This document shows positions 34,448 to 45,197 of a stretch of DNA of 64,000 nt, one piece after another. The notes beneath the pieces are model-generated. The model did not search any database. It saw nothing but the letters and a program-made list of their open reading frames with translations, and had not been told where the DNA came from. Location of the stretch: NCBI GenBank assembly GCA_031216125.1, contig CM062375.1:1841501-1905500 (forward strand), read 5' to 3'. Within the stretch, counting starts at the first letter, position 1; each line of letters opens with the position of its first letter. The stretch is from Dalbergia cochinchinensis (lineage: Eukaryota > Streptophyta > Magnoliopsida > Fabales > Fabaceae). Both the position numbers and the translations under genes were made by a program.

Positions 34448-37400
34448 ATGTCCCCTGCAATGGTGATAACTGATCAGAATGAAAATGATACACCAGAAAG
34501 TCAATATCAGAAAGGAGTGAAGCAACTTCTTGACAATGGCATCCTCACGGTACCTAAAAGGTATATACTTCCAGCTTCCGAGAGACATACGACAAGTGCA
34601 GAAGATCCAAATGTTGGCAGGCAAAACCTTGAGCTACCCATCATTGATTTCTCTGATTTGATTGGTCCAAGTAGGCCCCAAGCCCTTCAGTCCCTAGCCA
34701 ATGCTTGTCAACAGTACGGAATTTTTCAGGTGAGTATGTGAGCACAAAGAAACTCATGAAATGGCATGTTTGGATTTGAGTTCACAAATCTTAAATCATG
34801 GTTTGAATGATGTAAGTCGAGTTTTAACCCATTTTAATATGTATGTTTGGTAAAATTACCCTGAGTTATCTATATTTCAACACCAAATTTAGTCTTCAAA
34901 TCATGGTTTGAACAGAAGTACAAAAAAAAAAAAAATTACTTTATGTTGGACTAAACCATGATTTTGCAAAGTATAAGCCAAACAAGTTCCATGTAGTGAA
35001 ACACTATAATATATGCATGGTGCGCTACAGATATATATAGCAGCATATAGAACCTAATGAACTTGCATAAGACAGCATATTAGAGATATAAAACCATTTG
35101 CAACTTTGAGATCGTATATATATTGACAGCATATTCGGCCGACACTAAGGGCGTGTTTGGTTGGAGCTCATCTGTTAAAAGTTTACTTTCACCTTTACCC
35201 TTAACCAAACATGCTCAGTAGAGTCGAACATTTGACAGTGTTCAAGGTCTTTAAAATACCTTGAGAACATTATATTAGCTATCAATAACTTTCTTTTTTT
35301 TGTTGAATTGGTGCAGTTGGTAAATCATGGGATCTCAGAAGATGTTATGAGCAACATGAAGGATGTGATTGGGAGGTTCTTCAATCTACCTTATGAGGAA
35401 AGAGCAAAGTACATGACAAGTGACATGAGAGCTGCAGTTAGATATGGGACCAGCTTCAGCCAAAAGAAAGACTCTGTGTTCTGTTGGAGGGACTTCTTGA
35501 AACTCCTCTGCCACCCCATGCCAGATTTCCTCCCTTATTGGCCTTCTTCCCCCGTGGACTTTAGGTGTGTACTCCCCCCCCAACCTTAATTAATTAGCTA
35601 ACTTGCTAGAACTATATATATTTTAATTAAGAGAGAAAGCTTAGCTACTTTTATATATGACAAAAAGAAGTGGCCAGAATTGATTGAAGTGATTCAATAA
35701 TTCTCTCTTTAAATAGTAAATACGCTGGCAGAGCTTTATTTTCATAGCGAATTAGCCTACTCGAGCTTTGGTTCATCAGAGTTCAGAAGACTTGAAAACT
35801 CGTGATTTTGGCTTGAAACCAAATGAACTAATGAAGTGTTATTTTGACATCATAAATGCTATCGTTTTTTCATTTTCATCGTATTTTTAATGAAAGCAAT
35901 TTCTATGTAGAGCCAGAAATTTTGTTAGAATTTAACTACTATAACAAAGTAGCATGATTATTAAGCCTTAGACGATTAAGTAGGTCATATAACTCTATTT
36001 GGCCTAATTACCATCATCATTTATGTTAATTAAGGATTTTGATTATATTTTTCTTTGGCTATAAAGTATATATTGCTATTTTTAACATAATAAGTAAGTA
36101 CTGTGTTTATGACTAAACACAAATTTTAATTTTAATACATTGTTACTAGCTAGAAATAATTTTATATTACGAATGTTTCTTCCATTTAATCATATAATAT
36201 TACATTATTAAAAAGGAATTAATCTATATGTAATTGGTTAAAATGATTGTGGCTGATTAAGGTGTATATTATTTTTTACATTAATAGTATATCCAACAAT
36301 CTCTAATAAAAAAACCTTACATTTTTCTCGCTGCTTAATGTTTGTAAACATGTTTTGTGATGTAACACAATAATTTTGTTTGATTTATATGGGCGAGTTC
36401 AATTAATAAGAAAAGACTTGCCCGATGTTGATACATATAATAACTTGATTAATCAATTCGCCCTCCCACTTTGTCTCTGAGTAAGAACAATATTTTAAAA
36501 TGAAAAATGTTATGAATATTTATTTGATATAAGATATTGTATCAACTTATTTCTCACCTATAATTTAATAAAATCTGAATTTTATTTAAATGAGAGTCAT
36601 ATATCCCATCTAATAATAAATAAGAAGTAAATCGACATGATATTTTATCTCAATTAAATACAAACAAGATAATTCTTTTAAAATCAAATCCTAATATCCA
36701 TGTAGGTATTAGAGGCTGGCCACTGGTTGTTAATTTGATTGGACGCACATTTCTCTATGGACAAATAAGTGAGTTCATTTTTTGCTCTAGTATATAAACT
36801 AGCTAGGACTATATTTAACTGTTGACATAGCAGCAGCACTATGGCATAAGGGACAAGTTTATTAATATTATTATATCTTAAACTTTATATTATTATTTTT
36901 TTCAATAGTTACAACAATGCGTGTGTTGTTATTAATTATTTATTTAAACCAAATGAAGGAAAGTGGCGGCTACCTACGCAGAAGAAACCAAATACTTGTT
37001 CCTAAGGCTAATGGAAGCAATCTTGGAGAGCTTAGGAATCAAGGAAGGCAATGACCAAGAAGAAGGGACAGAATCATCATCATTGGGAAAAGATAATAAT
37101 GATGATGATAATATTATGAAGGAGTTGGAAGTTGGGAGCCAGATGATGGTGGCTAATCTGTACCCTAGATGCCCTGAGCCAGACTTGACCCTGGGGATGC
37201 CACCTCACTCTGATTATGGATTCCTCACACTCCTACTCCCAGATGATGAGGTGGAGGGTTTGCAGATTGAATTCCAAGGCAATTGGGTCACTGTTCATTC
37301 CATCCCCAATGCCTTTGTTGTCAATGTTGGTGATCACTTGGAGGTAATTAATAATTAACAAATTCATTATTTCTTTTAAAATCACACAAATTTCATGAAC

Positions 37401-38422
37401 ATTATTTATATATGTGGTTTTTTTCCTCAATACCCTATGAATATCGGTACTCTTTTTATTTTTATCAATTGTAATTGAATCTTTGATTTTTATATATTTT
37501 TTAATAAATTAAGTTAATAAAACACGTTATATATTTTTAGTCATAAATAACAAAAAAGGTATGTACTAATACTATTAAATTTTATAAGGATACAGAGAAA
37601 TTTCCTAATAATATATGTATAGGAAAACTTCTTTTAAAAGTATGTTTGGTCAGAGATATATAAATATATATATATATATGTATGTACATGATTAATTTTA
37701 ATATAATACTAATCAAATCATATATATATATATATATATATATACACCAAAAAAATCATATGATATACTTTTGAGATAGTGATTATAAGAGTTAATTACT
37801 TTTATTTATGTGATATATGATGCTTATATAAAATAAATTAATTGATATATAAAAAATACTTATGTTATCTCATCATAAAAAATAAATTTTTTTAGTTATT
37901 TATAATTAAGAATTAGCCATTGATTCCACTAACTCAAATTATTTGAGATCTATAACTTATGATTAAATCAATGTCGATGAAAGCAAAATAGCACAGACAT
38001 TCTAAGGGTATTGAAGCAAATTAAATCCCTTACAAAATTATTTGTTTATTTTTTTGTTTTTAATATAAAAGCAGTTTTACTTTTAAAAAAAGTCATTTGT
38101 TGGGTATCCTATTTCAGGTGCTGACCCTTAATTCTCTCCTAATTATTTTTCTGTTGGTGGATTTATTATATATCAGATATATAGCAATGGGAAATACAAG
38201 AGCGTGTTACATAGGGTACTGGTGAATGCAGTGAAGAGTAGGACATCTGTGGCTTCGTTGCATAGCCTTTCCTTCAACTACACAGTGAGACCGTCACCAA
38301 AACTCATTGACGAAAATAATCCCAAACGCTACGCAGACACTGATTTTGGTACCTTTCTTGCTTATGTTTCTACTAGAGAGCCCAAGAGAAAGGATTTCCT
38401 AGACTCTAGGAAATTAAATTGA
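34448..38422 (+). CDS. 2-oxoglutarate/Fe(II)-dependent dioxygenase, four exons
   Basis: Exons: 34448-34729, 35317-35564, 36959-37343 and 38177-38422 (386 aa). All introns are GT-AG and the frame is continuous. The N-terminal DIOX_N domain shows LPIIDFSDLIGP, ANACQQYGIFQLVNHGIS and FFNLPYEERAKYM. The jelly-roll core shows Y-P-R-C-P-E-P-D, then the iron ligands H and D in MPPHSDYGFLTLL. The third iron ligand is H in KSVLHRV, with the 2-oxoglutarate-binding R-x-S in SRTSVAS. Such soluble enzymes oxidise small metabolites (flavonoids, hormones, salicylate, alkaloids). This one belongs to the broad plant DOXC group near flavanone-hydroxylase-like and DMR6-like proteins; its substrate cannot be read from sequence. 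A Glu/Asp/Ser-rich insert (EGTESSSLGKDNNDDD) in exon 3 is a variable loop. All catalytic residues are present, so the gene is probably functional. Intron 1 carries two or three MITEs. Confidence 0.88.
34763..35000. mobile_element. hAT-like MITE in intron 1 of the dioxygenase gene
   Basis: The ends read GGCATGTTTGGATTTG and, on the other strand, GGAACTTGTTTGGCTTATA. Inside, AAATCATGGTTTGAA occurs twice and its complement (AAACCATGATTT) once. There is no certain 8-bp duplication. Confidence 0.4.
35152..35214. mobile_element. Very short hAT-like MITE in intron 1 of the dioxygenase gene
   Basis: GGGCGTGTTTGGTTGG at the left pairs with the reverse complement of CCCTTAACCAAACATGCTC at the right, about 63 bp in all. 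Confidence 0.4.
36505..36670. mobile_element. Possible foldback MITE in intron 2 of the dioxygenase gene
   Basis: The left part (ATATTTATTTGATATAAGAT ... TTATTTCTCACC) and the reverse complement of the right part (TATTTAATTGAGATAAAAT ... TTCTTATTTATT) can be aligned with many mismatches. Confidence 0.3.
37720..37743. repeat. (TA)n microsatellite in intron 3 of the dioxygenase gene
   Basis: A pure TA run of about 24 bp. Confidence 0.85.
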
Positions 38423-39288
38423 CTTCTACATAACTAGCTAGAAGGAAACCACAAAAAAAAAAGGGAATAAAATATCAACAAATGAATTATATATGTGTTG
38501 AAGTGAAGTGCCATACAATAATTGATTTTTCTTTTCTAGGGGATGAGAAAACTAAAGGTGTAACATATTAATCAATATTCATTATTTGGCTGGAGTGGGA
38601 CCACTTTCTTGATTGTCAATCTGGTCACAGGCTTACAGTCTCGCTCATCACCCTTTTCTGTATTATTATTAGAAAAAGGAAAATGTTGGATTATAAAAAA
38701 AATTTAGAATTTATTTAATAGAATGATGAAATATATGGTGTCGTGTTTTTATTGAATTTTAAATAGATAAGTAGATTATATTATTATTGTTGGTTATTTG
38801 GCTAGGTCACCACTAGAATTCAATGAGTTAAATATATATCTCAATTTTTGACATCTATAATGGGTGTGATCCCTTATGCTTGATCCAATTATAAGAAATT
38901 GTAAGAAAATAAAATTATACTCTTATCCATAGTTATAACTTTTAGCAACGTAACAATTATGTTTCGTTCAATGACCAGCTTTATTTCTTGTGAAAAATGT
39001 TGACAATTTTGTTTAACTGTACAACAATATTATTATTATTGATCAGACTCGTGAGCGAAGGTGCCTGGGAAGACCCTATGGCTCTCATGAGCTACGTTGT
39101 GAAAGAAAATTATTGTGATCCACCTAATTAACTATAAATGTATAGGATAAATGTATGGACTGCGCTTTTGGAGCCCAAAACAAAAAATATATTAATTTAA
39201 TAATAGATCGTGCAAGATTTCCTGCATATTCGCACTGTCACGGAATAATATGGTGTCATCAAGCCATAATTTGTATAGTATATGGCAT
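38423..39288. other. 3' flank of the dioxygenase gene and intergenic sequence
   Basis: Probable 3' UTR with AATAAAATATC near 38466. Nothing else was recognised. Confidence 0.4.
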
Positions 39289-39836
39289 ATAAATATCATT
39301 TTGCTTTTGGACCTTTTCTTCCTTTGGCCTTCGACGATCTTCCTTTCAAGCCATATAGTACACGTGGGATATACGCTTTGAATTGAATTACACTACAATA
39401 GAAAGTAGATATTATTATTAGTTAATGTATACCTAACCGCGTGCATTAATTATTTGATTAGTTTCTCGAATGAGACTAGTCATGGCATGCCACGTGTCAT
39501 TTAGTGTGCTATATCAGTAAAATATAACAGTTGACTGACAACTATTTATTCAGGGTAATTTTAGATACTAAAAAATCAATTTTAAAATTTCAGGAATTAA
39601 AATGAAGCACGCTTACAATTTTAAGGATTAAAGTGACACATTACTCTATAAATACCATTTTGCTTTTGGACTTTTTCTTCCTTTGGCCTTAGATCTTCCT
39701 TTCAAGTAAAACATATAGTCCGTGTGGACATACGCTTTGAATTGAAGTACACTACAACAGAAATTAGATATTATTATTAGTTAATCTAGACCTAACCATC
39801 TGCATTAATTATTGATTAGTTTCTCGAACGAGACTT
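39289..39836. repeat. Direct duplication of a ~190-bp segment
   Basis: 39289-39477 and 39648-39836 are the same sequence with small changes: both contain TTTTGCTTTTGGAC, TCTTCCTTTGGCCTT, ACGCTTTGAATTGAA, AGATATTATTATTAGTTAAT and GATTAGTTTCTCGAA. They are 170 bp apart. No coding content. Confidence 0.8.
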
Positions 39837-40011
39837 TATGAAAAGTTGGTGTCTATAAGTGAAATTTTGAATAAAGTCAAGTGAACTAATGAAAGTTATT
39901 CAAACAGCTATGAATACTTCAATTTTGAACTCCTTCATTCTTCGGCTGATGTGGTAACTAAGAATTTCTATCATAAGATGCTTTGATGCTTAAAGTTTCG
40001 TGGTACACCAA

Positions 40012-40020
40012 TTAAAAATA
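40012..40020. repeat. Left 9-bp target-site duplication of the MULE MITE
   Basis: TTAAAAATA, repeated exactly at 40504-40512. Confidence 0.75.
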
Positions 40021-40503
40021 GGGTTAAATATATTTTATCCTCTTAAATTTTAAATTATGTATAATTTAAATCCTAACTTTTCAAAACGTGCATTACGACA
40101 TTCTGAACTTTTCAAACCATGCAAAAAATCCTACTTTTCAAACAGTGTATTACAACACTTTAAACTTTTCAAACAGTGCATTACGATACCTTAAATTTTT
40201 CAAACTATGCAAAAAAAACTTTCAAGACTTTAAGTCATAACAGGATATCGGGTTACCATAATAAAAAAATCATGGGAGTTAATTGCACATAATATTCACA
40301 GACACATTGTCGATTTGCACAAATTGAAAATATCAAAGGGGTGAAATGCATATAAAACTTATCTTTGTTAGTTGCCAAAATTATGCTGATGAGCAGTGTT
40401 TTGAACAGTTTTAAAAGTTCAAGGTGTCACGATACATATTTTGAAAAATCAAGGTAGAAATTATATATGATCTAAATTTTAGGGGGTAAAATATATTTAT
40501 CCC
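40021..40503. mobile_element. Non-autonomous Mutator-like (MULE) MITE
   Basis: 483 bp. The left end GGGTTAAATATATTTTATCC and the right end (other strand) GGGATAAATATATTTTACCC match closely, and pairing continues inward for roughly 100 bp. A perfect 9-bp duplication flanks it, the hallmark of Mutator-type insertion. The interior contains about four copies of a 34-40-bp unit with CTTTTCAAAC(A/C)(G/A)TG and ATTACGACA, also found inverted on the right side (AAGTTCAAGGTGTCACGATAC). No transposase is encoded. Confidence 0.85.
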
Positions 40504-40512
40504 TTAAAAATA
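40504..40512. repeat. Right 9-bp target-site duplication of the MULE MITE
   Basis: Exact match to 40012-40020. Confidence 0.75.
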
Positions 40513-43500
40513 TATAGTTGAACTTCAAAATATTTTATTTAACGTTTCCTGGTCAAATTTGACATTCCATATATGTGCATATAAATTGCGATATTTACAA
40601 ATTTATTCAATTAATATTTGTCAATTCTTATTAATTGTATTGGAACATTTCCCAGATCGAATTTGACATTGCAAAAATGTGCACATAAATCAAGTTATTC
40701 ACAAATTTATTCAATTTATACTAGTCAATTCCTTATTATTATTTTATATAAAATCGAACATAAACATAAAGCGATTGGTATGTGATCTTTATGCGTGTAT
40801 AAAGTATAAGCGCATGCAGACCCAAAATACTCATATATCGTTGGGAACTCAAGCATGATTATATTATTGATCAATGTGAAAAGCTAATTGCACGTGCAAT
40901 GATATGCAGAAAGATATGTACGTGAAGGTTTCGTCTATGGCTAGGCAGGTGAAATATATATGGTATACTATACACACACGCCATGCATTTAATCAGGTTT
41001 GCAAAATGAATGTGGCTAAATGTCAAAAAATATTGTAAAACAAACTTCAATTTAGCCATACTTATCGAAAAGTGTGGTTAAATTCATTATATTCATTATA
41101 CTTTTGAATGTATTTAGCTACATTTGTTAACTGTGGTTAAATATCTAATATGTGGTATATTACTTTTCATTTAGTGTACCGTAGCTTTCACCATATTTGA
41201 ATAAGTAAATTAGCTTGGTTGAAATAAAATTGACAAAATACTATATTCTACGATATTAATGGTAGTTGGTTTCATAACTGCTAATGGGGGTGGACGGAGT
41301 TTATTAAGGTTCGGCTCATACTCCACAAGGCATGGGTATGAATTTGCTTATCATCATGAGAATTTCGTTGGCTGAGCAAATTGTAATCTCTACTGACGGG
41401 TTATTGGTGCTTACCCCACCTAAATTAGTATTATTATTATTTTGAAAAAATGGTTGGTTTGTAATGCAAGGAGTTGAAAAATGCTTGAAATTCAGTACTT
41501 TTTCACAAATTTATATGTTAAAATTTTGTAGTATACATATTATATTTTGAATGTATAAATGGATATATATATCACTTGAAAGTTTTAAAGAGGTATTCCC
41601 TTACAATATATATAAAGGCATTCATGAGCTTATCTGTAATTTGTAACTGGACTAACCTTGCCTTGCCCTAACTCTACTCTAGACAGCTTCTTGCTCTATT
41701 TACTTTAAAGGTGGATTAGCTGACTCTTACTTCTAGGACTTGAAGCCTTCTCTTCTCGCTCTCATTCCCACCGGTATTCTTTTTTTGAACCAACTTCAAT
41801 TTCAACCCTCATCAAATCCAGATACCAATCCAATGAGTTCGTGTATGTGTATACATATATATAAGTCTTAATTATTATCAAAATTGTGATAATTTTATAC
41901 TGTATAACATTATATCTACAGAATTTAGCATGCTGGATGGTATGCATGGCCTCGCAAAGAGGGTCAAATAATTCGCGCCATTTCCTTCTTGATGTTTGAA
42001 TGGGGTTAATTAGCATGCTGCGCGATTTGTTGCAATATGGGAGAGCAGTCATTTGAGATCAAATTAAGAAATAAAACAAATATACACAAAAAGGATTTAT
42101 GACCCCATATATAATGAATGGGAAAGCATAAAAGTTTTGAAAACAATTTCAATTTTAATAACGAACTAGATGTACATATTGATATTATTTATTAAAGTTT
42201 TCATTTCATTCTTACCTTCTAACCAAACGTGCACTAAAATTAAATCTGAGACGTCGGCTGATTATTAAATCAATAAACTAATGTCAAATTAGGATCTATC
42301 AATCAACGTATTAACGGAGTGTGAACTAATCCTTGGATTTTGTATATATATCCACCTACTCCTAATCAAACATCATCGCTGAAGTCCAAATGGTTTAAAT
42401 TCCCCTACCCATGTGTCATTGGTTTACTTGGTAAATCCATGCAGTAAGGAAAAAAGTGTTGTGCGTACGTATACGTACCTTGACTTTAATGGAGGTTGAG
42501 CCACGGTTGACTTTTACCGAGCGCATACCCACAAGCAGGTCTTTGGCACCACCAGTTGACTGAAAAAGTTCTACACCGAATAACATGCCATCTATATTCG
42601 TACTTAATTAGCGGTAGCGAAGTCAAAAATATTTTATTATGGACAAATACAAGGCACTAGCCTATATGTCATAATAAAGAGATTATATAATTATAATAAA
42701 TATATAAAATAAATTGAGAAAATTAGTGGCATGGCCTATATGGCCTATAGAGGCTCCCTTGGCTTCGCCCCGGTAAATTAGTACTACATTCATTTGTCGT
42801 ACTGGACTAATATGATGTGGCATGATCTCACGCACATACATGTCCATATTTAAGATTGAATTTGACAATGCACCTTCTAATATTTTTTAAGTGATACATA
42901 CTGTTTTTTTTACTAGTTATTTCAATGCTCAACACTTTCTTTTTCCCAAAAAAAAAATCATTTGGTGGTTGCCATTATCTATAGACAATTATATGTCCCA
43001 TCATATGTTTAAAATAGGCCTTTAAAATAGATAAAATGACACATATCCACGTACACAAGGCTGAGAGAGTCTGGCACATGATTTAGAATTCGATCGTCCC
43101 TTGGAAAAGGGGGGGAAAAAAAAGAATTCATAACAAATTTATAGAAGCTTGGTTGTTGAGATCCGTTTTATTAGTTCATAGTAGAAACCGAGAATAATAA
43201 AACATTCAAAATTGAATAGGTTTGTGGAGTTTGGTCCTTTGGCCGCTAGTGATGTTGAAATACTCAGAAAACACTCAAACAATTTAAGTTTCAAGGAGGA
43301 GGACAATTCAGATGGTTTAGGCTTACCTTCTTGTGAATGTCCAATGATCTTTACATACGATTATGTCTTACCATGCACGTACTAGTGAAGGGCTTGAACA
43401 ATGTGGTACGGGTAGCATGTAGGAACTACTATTGAAAAATCCTTGCCTGTTTATGGATAATCGAGTAAATATAGTTATACTTAATTAATAACAGAGTAAC

Positions 43501-44599
43501 ACTTTAGAAAAAGATATAAGTTAAAAGTAAAGTCTAAGAAGATATTATTTTATTGTTATTATATAAATATGAGTATAGTTCACCGGTTGTGTTATTAATT
43601 AATTATGAGAAATTTGTCCCCATTTTTACCCTGACCAGATATATCCTAATAAAAAAAAGAAAGAAAGAAAGAATGTAATGGCACATCATGTTGGCTGGCT
43701 CAAGAGCATTTTTCATGATATTTTTCGGTCGAACATGATCTCTTTTTTGGTCAAACATATTCCATGACTCAAAAAGGAATGTAATAGTAAGAGGTAGAGG
43801 TCTGTAGATCCAGAGACGTAGAAACGTTTGGACTTGGACCAAAGCTTAGCCCATTTCTCATCAGTCTTTTCCCAGTCTCAAATTTGGGCCCCTTTACCGA
43901 ATGTATTATCAATGTAACTTCTTGTTGTTTATTCTTGGACCCAAAAAAAATATGTAAATTGTTTTTATATAGGGATTTTTTTATCCATATATTATCAATT
44001 AATAGAATTTTAATAAAGTTTTAATAAAGTGCTAAATGATGATGATGAGTAGTGTAAGTACACTTTTTTTTTTTGTAGGTGTAAGTGCACTCTTTAAATG
44101 ATCTAAGCATTCTCCTTTTCATCTTACAAACTAATTCACCTTAGAACATAAAAAAAAAAATCATTTTCACTCACTTGACAAGTAAGAAAATAATTTTTTA
44201 GGATATGTTAGACGTTTAGCTAAAAACCCTTTTAACAATGTTTTTCTTTCTTCATACGTATGGATTTTGATATCAAATCTAATACCATATGGTTAAAAAT
44301 AAAAAAGGAAAAACTCAAGTCATTTACATTGGGAATAACACTTTGTTAACTAGTACATCTTTTCAAAGGCATTATTTAATTACTTTTCAAAGCTGGCTCT
44401 AAAAATGTTGTGCTAACAATTTTACTTTAAACTTAAATTAGCTTATCTAAACACATTAGGCAGGTCTCTAGTGCAATCCACATACCAAACCACCACATGC
44501 ATGTGCGTTTTTAGTGAATAAAAGTTTAGGTTTCTAGGGATATCATCCCAGTTAAAAGTTGAGGCATGCATCCAATAATATTGAGCACTTATAAAAGTG
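40513..44599. other. 4-kb intergenic stretch without recognised genes
   Basis: No open frame showed family similarity on either strand. At 41280-41420, words such as GGGGGTGGACGGAG and CTTACCCCACC suggest an eroded transposon. A copper- or drought-type promoter element cannot be claimed. Confidence 0.4.
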
Positions 44600-44607
44600 C
44601 TTTCAGA
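44600..44607. repeat. Left 8-bp target-site duplication of the hAT-like element
   Basis: CTTTCAGA; the right copy at 45044-45051 is CTTTCATA (7 of 8 bases). Confidence 0.6.
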
Positions 44608-45043
44608 CATAGTTTTCAGAATCGGAGCAGACTAGTCAGTTCAAACTAAAAACTGATGAATCAGTCATTAATCTGGTTCGGTTCACAAATTAGATTGATT
44701 ATACACAAGAATCAGTCAACACTGGTCAAATTCAAGGGTGAACTGGTGAGTTTGTAGCCGAACTGGCCAAGCGAACCATGTGAACCGGCCAACGCTTGGA
44801 AATTGACTTGAACCCATGTCATTCTAGCATAGTCACGCCTCATTTACCGCTGGACCAACCATGAGTATGTGTTATTACACTTCATTTTTTATATGTATTA
44901 TATATCTAGTGGCATTAAATTATATTTAAATATATTAATTTAATTATATCCAATTCATCTGATTCAACTAGTGACGATTAAACCGCTCATCCAATGGCAT
45001 TGCCAAGTCAATCAGCCATCCTGTTGTGAAACTGAAAACTATG
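44608..45043. mobile_element. Non-autonomous hAT-type element in the CYP97B promoter
   Basis: 436 bp. The left end CATAGTTTTCAGAATC and the right end (other strand) CATAGTTTTCAGTTTC share a 12-bp perfect terminal inverted repeat. The flanking 8-bp direct repeats have one mismatch, as expected for hAT transposition. The interior has words such as AACCGGCCAA and GGTTCGGTTCAC, typical of a widespread group of small plant hAT elements. It ends 154 bp before the CYP97B start codon. Confidence 0.75.
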
Positions 45044-45197
45044 CTTTCATATCGCACACGGGCATATTCTAGTTCCTGCATTGAAGTGTAGCTGAACTGT
45101 GCGCTGTCTTGGGAAGGAACCCTTTTGGTTCCACTATCAGTTTAACTGCCAAACTCCTTCTCCAGACAGTATCCAGTATTAGATCCTCAAACAAACA

